From positions 1 through 11,885 of the forward strand of contig CAITZN010000433.1 in the NCBI GenBank assembly GCA_903896915.1: DNA of 11,885 nt. The letters run 5' to 3'. The notes under the pieces are model-generated. The model was not told where the DNA came from, ran no database searches, and worked only from the letters and a program-made list of their open reading frames with translations. A program made the position numbers and the translations under genes. Of this stretch, positions 8,120-11,885 are shown piece after piece (the first letter of the stretch is position 1; each line of letters starts with the position of its first letter). This stretch comes from an uncultured bacterium. Its GTDB lineage: Bacteria > Desulfobacterota > Desulfobulbia > Desulfobulbales > Desulfobulbaceae.

Positions 8120-8638
8120 ATGAATCCGCTACTGAACTTCATTTTTTCGCGGCGCAGCATCCGTAAATTCACCCAACGGGAGATCCCGGAGATCATGCTG
8201 ATCGATCTCCTGGAAGCGGCCATGGCAGCCCCTTCAGCGGTGGCCAAGGACCCCTGGCACTTCATTGTACTGCGTTCCCGCACCGCTATCGATCAACTGG
8301 CCACGGTTCTGCCCAACGGTCAGATGCTCAAAGAGGCAACAGCTGCTCTGGTTGTCTGCGGTGATCTGCACCAGGCGCATGATCAGCAGCTCTCCTTTCT
8401 GCTCCAGGATCTGAGTGCTGCGATTGAAAATATCCTGCTGGCTGCTAACGCTCTGGGATTGGGGGCTTGCTGGCTGGGCATCCATCCTCGCGAGGAGCGG
8501 ATTGCGGCGGTTTCACGGCATTTCGCCTTACCCGCACAGGTCATTCCGGTTGCCGGCATTGCCCTTGGCTGGCCTGCACAGGAAAATGCAACGCGCACCC
8601 GGTATAATCCGGATTGTGTGCATCAGGAGCGCTGGTAA
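8120..8638 (+). CDS. Nitroreductase family protein (small FMN-dependent oxidoreductase)
   Basis: A 172-residue member of the nitroreductase fold, normally a homodimer that binds FMN and uses NAD(P)H to reduce diverse substrates. Visible features are the N-terminal RRSIRKF (residues 11-17), which contacts the FMN phosphate, then AAMAAPSAVAKDPWHFIVL (33-51), the dimer helix DLSAAIENILLAANALGLGACWLG (97-120), and the C-terminal IPVAGIALGWPAQ. The usual conserved aromatic-Pro-W region is present as 'DPWHF'. The length is at the short end for the family, similar to minimal archaeal and clostridial types. GGGGAGG (8107-8113), six bases before ATG 8120, fixes the start. It is downstream of the LOG-family gene in the same direction and convergent with the diguanylate cyclase. 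The physiological substrate cannot be predicted. Confidence 0.93.
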   Translation: MNPLLNFIFSRRSIRKFTQREIPEIMLIDLLEAAMAAPSAVAKDPWHFIVLRSRTAIDQLATVLPNGQMLKEATAALVVCGDLHQAHDQQLSFLLQDLSAAIENILLAANALGLGACWLGIHPREERIAAVSRHFALPAQVIPVAGIALGWPAQENATRTRYNPDCVHQERW

Positions 8639-8640
8639 GC

Positions 8641-8676
8641 AATCAGGGCAGGTGGATGCCGACACTTGCCCTGATT
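8641..8676. terminator. Hairpin between convergent genes, possible bidirectional terminator
   Basis: Fourteen-pair stem: arms 8641-8654 (beginning AATCAGGGCA) and 8663-8676 (ending TGCCCTGATT), with one G-T pair and an eight-base loop. It begins two bases after the nitroreductase stop and reaches into the last two bases of the diguanylate cyclase stop codon. No T-run of four or more follows on either strand, so it is not a canonical intrinsic terminator, but its location fits a shared 3'-end signal. Confidence 0.6.
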
Positions 8677-10798
8677 AAACCTGCTCGTCCGTCCACATAT
8701 CCTTGGTGAACCGTACACATCTGTTGCGGCCTTCATTTTTTGCCCGGTAGAGGGCGACATCGGCATACTTGATACAACTCCAGAGCGTACCGGTATCGGC
8801 GGGGAATTCGCTTGTCCCCAGGCTTATGGTTTTCTGGATGATGCCATCCGGAAGTTTGATCACACACTGTTCGATATTGTGGCGGATTTTCTCTGCGACC
8901 CGTACACTCTCTCCCTCGCTGATATCGAGCAGCACCGCTAAAAATTCCTCCCCACCAAAACGGATGACAATGTCCGCCTCGCGCACACTCTGCCGGATGA
9001 TTTTAGAAGTCTCTTTGAGAACCATATCACCAGCATTGTGTCCGTGGATATCGTTGACCTGTTTGAAATAGTCCAGGTCACACATGATAAGCCCAATCGC
9101 TTTGCCCCGCCGTAGGACTCCAGCAACAATTTTTTCCGCATATTCCTGAAGATAGCGACGATTATACAATCCGGTCAAACCGTCGATCAGGGCTGAATCG
9201 CGCAGTGAACCCATCAATCGTTTGGTTTCGATGACAGCCAGGGATTCGTTAATGTAGGCTTCTGCCTTGAAGATTTTTGCATCCTTCTCGATCACAGCGG
9301 ACTGGGTCCCAGCCGCTTCAAAGATAAATTGCACAACGGCAACAGTGGAGCCGCCGACCACTATAGGGAGGCAGTAGTGCGTGCGGCCATCGTGTGCTGT
9401 GAATTGTCGGCAGATATCAGGGAAGGTGTTGGAACTGACAATATGGCCTGTTCGCTTTGCTTTGCAGAGATCGCAATTATCAAGGATGTCGGGATGGCAC
9501 AACATTTCTGCCTGATCGAAACTGCTTGGGTAGGTCAGGATCATCTCATCTTTCGCATTGTTGACCTGATAGATGAAACAGCCGTTGATTCCGAGCTTCT
9601 GAGTAAACACCTGGCCCATTCTTTGGTACACTTCTTCAAGGGTGGTGTCTTCCTCAATGACTTTTTTGAAGACCGAGAGGTTGTTGATTGACTCCATGAG
9701 ACTGTTGAATTTTGCGGAGAGCAGGCCGATTTCGTCGTTAGAGATTATGGCAATGCGTCTGGTTAAGGCTGTATGGCCCATCCCGCTGGCGATATCCTGG
9801 AGACCATCGATGACCTTCTGGAGAGGGCGGGTGATCGATGCAGCGGCCAGGAAAATAATGACAAAGATTATCGCGACAGAGAGGAAAATAATAAGGACGA
9901 TGCGGTCTCGCAGTGAGAAGACACTGGCGAGGAATTCCGAGGCATCTTGGGTTGCAGCAACGCTCCACGCCTTTCCCTTGACCGGGGTGAATCCTGCAAT
10001 CTTATCGATGCCTTTGAAAACATAGGATTCCGCACCGGTTCGACCGTCCATCATTGCCGAGGAGATTTTTTCCATGCCTTCAACTTTTTTCAAATCAAGT
10101 TTCAGGACATTTTTTTCATCCGGATGCGCAATGATGATGCCCGCTTCATTAATCATGAAACAATAACCTGTTTCACCGATTTTCCGGGCGGTGACCAAGT
10201 TCGTGATAACGGATCCCTTCAATAGGGCGCCAAACATTCCTAAAAAGGCCCCGTTGTCCGTAAAGATGGGGGCACAGACAATTATTGTCAGTTCATTTGT
10301 TGATTTGGAGCGGACGATATCACCGGCCACCGATCGTCTTGTTGTCTTTGCTTCCACAAAGCTCGGATGATTGGCAATGTCCCAACTCTTGAGGATTTCT
10401 CCAGCCTCAGCTGTTTCGGCATAAATGGTTCCTGAGGCATCGGTAATAAAGAGCGCCGAATAATTGGTTTTGAGCAGCTCAAAGCGTTTTTTTAAGTCCT
10501 GGTGAATAACCTTCACTGCTTCAGCGGCACCAACGATACCCTTAGTGCTGACGGCCTCGGTAGCTTTTTTTACCTGGGTCCGGGCGGCAAAGGCAGCGGT
10601 GAATTTCATTTCTCCTTCGAGGGTGGCTGTGACCTGCATCGCCGTGCCTTCGGCGATGAATTGTTCATTGGTTTTACTCAGCTGGGTGACCGCCTTGGCT
10701 GAGTCCGTTATGGCGACATAACCGCTCACTGCCATGGGAATGAGAACAATCAAGATGCCGCCGAAAATGAGTTTGAAACGAATTGAAGCGAAATTCAT
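8675..10798 (-). CDS. Membrane sensor diguanylate cyclase (Cache-HAMP-GAF-like-GGDEF)
   Basis: A 707-residue inner-membrane enzyme predicted to make cyclic di-GMP from two GTP in response to an external signal. In order: membrane helix 9-30; periplasmic Cache-type sensor about 35-290, with LFITDASGTIYAE and GYCFMINEAGIIIAHPD strand motifs; membrane helix about 300-321; HAMP about 322-375; GAF-like domain about 380-500; helical linker to 535; GGDEF domain about 536-700. The active site is GGEEF (615-619), and DLDYFKQVND (574-583) provides metal and nucleotide residues. The product-inhibition site R606-E-A-D609 lies five residues before GGEEF, so feedback control should be intact. The GAF-like part carries an unusual cysteine set (C434, C442, C445, C463, C476). 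The start is supported by an AAAGGAAAG site eight bases upstream. A minus-strand promoter with a palindrome lies about 120 nt upstream. Confidence 0.95.
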   Translation of the reverse strand: MNFASIRFKLIFGGILIVLIPMAVSGYVAITDSAKAVTQLSKTNEQFIAEGTAMQVTATLEGEMKFTAAFAARTQVKKATEAVSTKGIVGAAEAVKVIHQDLKKRFELLKTNYSALFITDASGTIYAETAEAGEILKSWDIANHPSFVEAKTTRRSVAGDIVRSKSTNELTIIVCAPIFTDNGAFLGMFGALLKGSVITNLVTARKIGETGYCFMINEAGIIIAHPDEKNVLKLDLKKVEGMEKISSAMMDGRTGAESYVFKGIDKIAGFTPVKGKAWSVAATQDASEFLASVFSLRDRIVLIIFLSVAIIFVIIFLAAASITRPLQKVIDGLQDIASGMGHTALTRRIAIISNDEIGLLSAKFNSLMESINNLSVFKKVIEEDTTLEEVYQRMGQVFTQKLGINGCFIYQVNNAKDEMILTYPSSFDQAEMLCHPDILDNCDLCKAKRTGHIVSSNTFPDICRQFTAHDGRTHYCLPIVVGGSTVAVVQFIFEAAGTQSAVIEKDAKIFKAEAYINESLAVIETKRLMGSLRDSALIDGLTGLYNRRYLQEYAEKIVAGVLRRGKAIGLIMCDLDYFKQVNDIHGHNAGDMVLKETSKIIRQSVREADIVIRFGGEEFLAVLLDISEGESVRVAEKIRHNIEQCVIKLPDGIIQKTISLGTSEFPADTGTLWSCIKYADVALYRAKNEGRNRCVRFTKDMWTDEQV

Positions 10799-10917
10799 GC
10801 AGACTTTCCTTTCTTTGCAGAGATAGCATTTTGCTAAATGTGCCGGAGTTGGTTGTTTGAGGCGTGCAGGCCCCTCGTGTCGGCAGCTAGCAGCCCTCGG
10901 GCATGATTTTTACAGCT

Positions 10918-10945
10918 TGTATACCGTATTTTAGCGGTATGGCAA
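10918..10945 (-). promoter_or_regulatory. Candidate promoter with overlapping palindromic operator, upstream of the diguanylate cyclase
   Basis: Read on the minus strand, a -35 TTGCCA (10945-10940, five of six consensus) and a -10 TATACA (10923-10918, four of six) are separated by 16 nt. The palindrome ATACCG-N8-CGGTAT (10921-10940) fills the spacer and touches both hexamers, an arrangement typical of a repressor or MerR-like activator site. The predicted transcript would start near 10911, leaving a leader of roughly 110 nt before the cyclase. Prediction is by eye only. Confidence 0.4.
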
Positions 10946-11147
10946 TGATAACATGAATAAATAGAGATAAATATCGTGGCCGTAATAACCGACAAGCATA
11001 CTTGATGCGAGCAGTCTCTTTGGCGAGATTTTCCCAAGAAGTACGTATGGCTTTTATACCGCCTGAGTCGACCATAATTTACCCCCGTCATCGAAAATTA
11101 GAAAATCGTTGCAGCCCAATGCGTGTAGCGGGGATTGAAATTAATTA

Positions 11148-11176
11148 TTGACTTGTAACCTGCTGTTTTGTAGGAT
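11148..11176 (+). promoter_or_regulatory. Candidate sigma70 promoter
   Basis: TTGACT (11148-11153, five of six) and TAGGAT (11171-11176, four of six) with the ideal 17-nt spacer, in an AT-rich context. The transcript would begin near 11183 and reach the signal-peptide gene after a leader of about 350-420 nt, which contains several possible stem-loops. It could instead drive a small RNA. Prediction is by eye only. Confidence 0.4.
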
Positions 11177-11600
11177 TATTTTGTCATCTGTCCTGTTTTG
11201 GCCACGAGGTGGTATCACTCAATGTGACCGTGCAGGCTGCTGACTGATCAATTCTGTCTTCCCGGACAGTAGCAAACAATCACATTGGGAGAGCAATTGG
11301 ACCGAAATCGCCCCAAGAGCAGCGCAGTTTTCCTCCCTACCGCCGATTCCCTTCATTGGGCTGGCGTGTTCACCGGGCTGGCGACAAGCCTCCCAGTCTG
11401 CAAAAACCTACAAGGGTGCTTACGCACCGTGCACTCTGCAAATAATAAGTCGTACAAGCATATTGATATGTATTGTCATCGCTTCCATGGTTGACGTGTA
11501 AACGCCTATGGATTGCGTAAAGGGAGAAGGGAGCATGGAAAAATTGCGAAGAATGAATACTGAAAAGGACGCATTGCTCAGGCGAGGAGGTAGGGAAACT

Positions 11601-11885
11601 ATGAAAAAAGTTTTTTCTGTCTGCGCCCTGCTCATGACTTTTTTTGCGGCACAGGTCAACGCTGTTGAGAATATACCGGCAGCCGCAACACCAGGCGCGG
11701 CAATGCCAAGATTGCAACAGCCGTCCTTTACCACCGAGAGCATGCCCGCGGTTGTGATCCCGGCTTTGCGCGATCGTCCCTTGGGTGCTGATGAGGGCCC
11801 CAAAATCACGGTGAAGCAATTTGAACTGGAAGGCGTTGTTGATCGTCCCGGTTTAATCAAGGTGGCCGAGGTCAAGGAGCAGATC
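11601..11885 (+). CDS. Secreted protein with probable POTRA domain, likely ShlB/FhaC-type outer-membrane transporter (3' end outside window)
   Basis: The reading frame runs open to the window end (95 codons seen). It starts with a clear Sec signal peptide: MKK, hydrophobic core VFSVCALLMTFFAA, cleavage after VNA at about residue 21. A Pro/Ala-rich linker follows (about 22-67). From residue 69 a beta-rich segment, ITVKQFELEGVVDRP followed by a helix LIKVAEVKEQI, fits the first strand-helix of a POTRA domain as found in ShlB/FhaC/HecB two-partner-secretion transporters. Only the start of the domain is visible, so other POTRA-bearing outer-membrane proteins remain possible. GAGGAGG (11584-11590) lies ten bases before ATG 11601. 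Further in-frame ATGs occur at 11508, 11535 (with its own AGGGAGA seven bases upstream) and 11553, so a longer N-terminus is possible. The upstream in-frame stop is TAA 11499-11501. Confidence 0.65.
   Translation, partial: MKKVFSVCALLMTFFAAQVNAVENIPAAATPGAAMPRLQQPSFTTESMPAVVIPALRDRPLGADEGPKITVKQFELEGVVDRPGLIKVAEVKEQI

Larger units (their letters stand above)
10799..11534. other. Long intergenic region between divergent genes
   Basis: About 740 nt, partly AT-rich, with no convincing gene. It holds the candidate minus-strand promoter/operator (10918-10945) and a candidate plus-strand promoter (11148-11176), listed separately. Past the second lie several possible stems: CCAC/GTGG (11202-11212), CTGTC/GACAG (11254-11269) enclosed by CAATGTGA (11220-11227) and TCACATTG (11280-11287), and GGTGC/GCACC (11415-11428). 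A direct repeat GGGCTGGCG occurs at 11358-11366 and 11375-11383. A 62-codon minus-strand frame at 10887-11075 has a purine-rich GGGGGT before its ATG but no recognised family and runs across the candidate promoter. No tRNA, known riboswitch core or insertion-sequence end was recognised. Confidence 0.5.

Noticed and set aside
11285..11494. 69-codon plus-strand frame in the long intergenic region
   Set aside because: No ribosome site, no family resemblance and biased, non-protein-like composition; more likely part of a leader.
10799..11534. tRNA, CRISPR array, insertion sequence or known riboswitch in the long intergenic region
   Set aside because: No cloverleaf, no regularly spaced repeats, no transposase fragment with flanking inverted repeats, and no match to the conserved riboswitch cores I could recall.
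11370..11875. Two overlapping minus-strand frames of about 150 codons
   Set aside because: They run antisense across the signal-peptide gene and its leader; the plus-strand reading has a ribosome site, signal peptide and POTRA-like start.

Overview
The window looks like chromosomal DNA from an anaerobic, Gram-negative member of the Desulfobacterota (Desulfobulbales-like sulfate reducers or relatives). The clues are a single-chain [4Fe-4S] class I fumarase, a deltaproteobacterial style of RadC, a stand-alone protein that recalls the C-terminal half of deltaproteobacterial RdgC-like proteins, and a two-partner-secretion-type outer-membrane gene. The taxonomic call is an inference from gene style, not from a marker gene. 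Most of the window is ordinary, densely packed housekeeping DNA.

Layout. Positions 1-4456 carry one tightly spaced plus-strand run: the 3' part of a kinesin-light-chain-type TPR gene, a 180-aa RdgC-C-terminus-like protein, gatB (Asp/Glu-tRNA amidotransferase subunit B), radC and hemW. Gaps are 40, 27 and 11 nt, followed by a 1-nt stop/start overlap, so an operon is likely. At 4514-5347 a metallo-beta-lactamase-fold hydrolase follows with its own strong ribosome binding site. A gene-free stretch of 309 nt then holds a perfect 12-bp-arm palindrome. Next comes class I fumarase (5657-7276) with a textbook intrinsic terminator at 7334-7365. A LOG-family phosphoribohydrolase (7383-8054) begins only 17 nt beyond that terminator, followed by a small nitroreductase (8120-8638).

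The nitroreductase converges with a minus-strand sensor diguanylate cyclase (8675-10798), and a long hairpin sits between the two stop codons. The cyclase has an extracellular Cache-type sensor, HAMP, a cysteine-rich GAF-like domain and a GGEEF domain with an intact inhibitory site. Its likely promoter, about 110 nt upstream of the start codon, straddles a palindromic operator-like sequence. A long, more AT-rich intergenic region (10799-11534) separates it from the divergent start of a secreted protein. That protein has a signal peptide and what looks like the beginning of a POTRA domain (ShlB/FhaC-type transporter), and it is cut by the window end.

Functionally, gatB, hemW and fumarase serve translation, heme and tricarboxylic or propionate metabolism. 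The end of the window (c-di-GMP synthesis beside a putative surface-protein secretion gene) hints at a surface-attachment locus. I did not find a convincing new defence, mobile or RNA-guided system. The points most worth checking are the cysteine-rich cyclase module, the operator/promoter of that gene, the orphan RdgC-like half, the 5397-5425 palindrome and the long leader region before the secretion gene.
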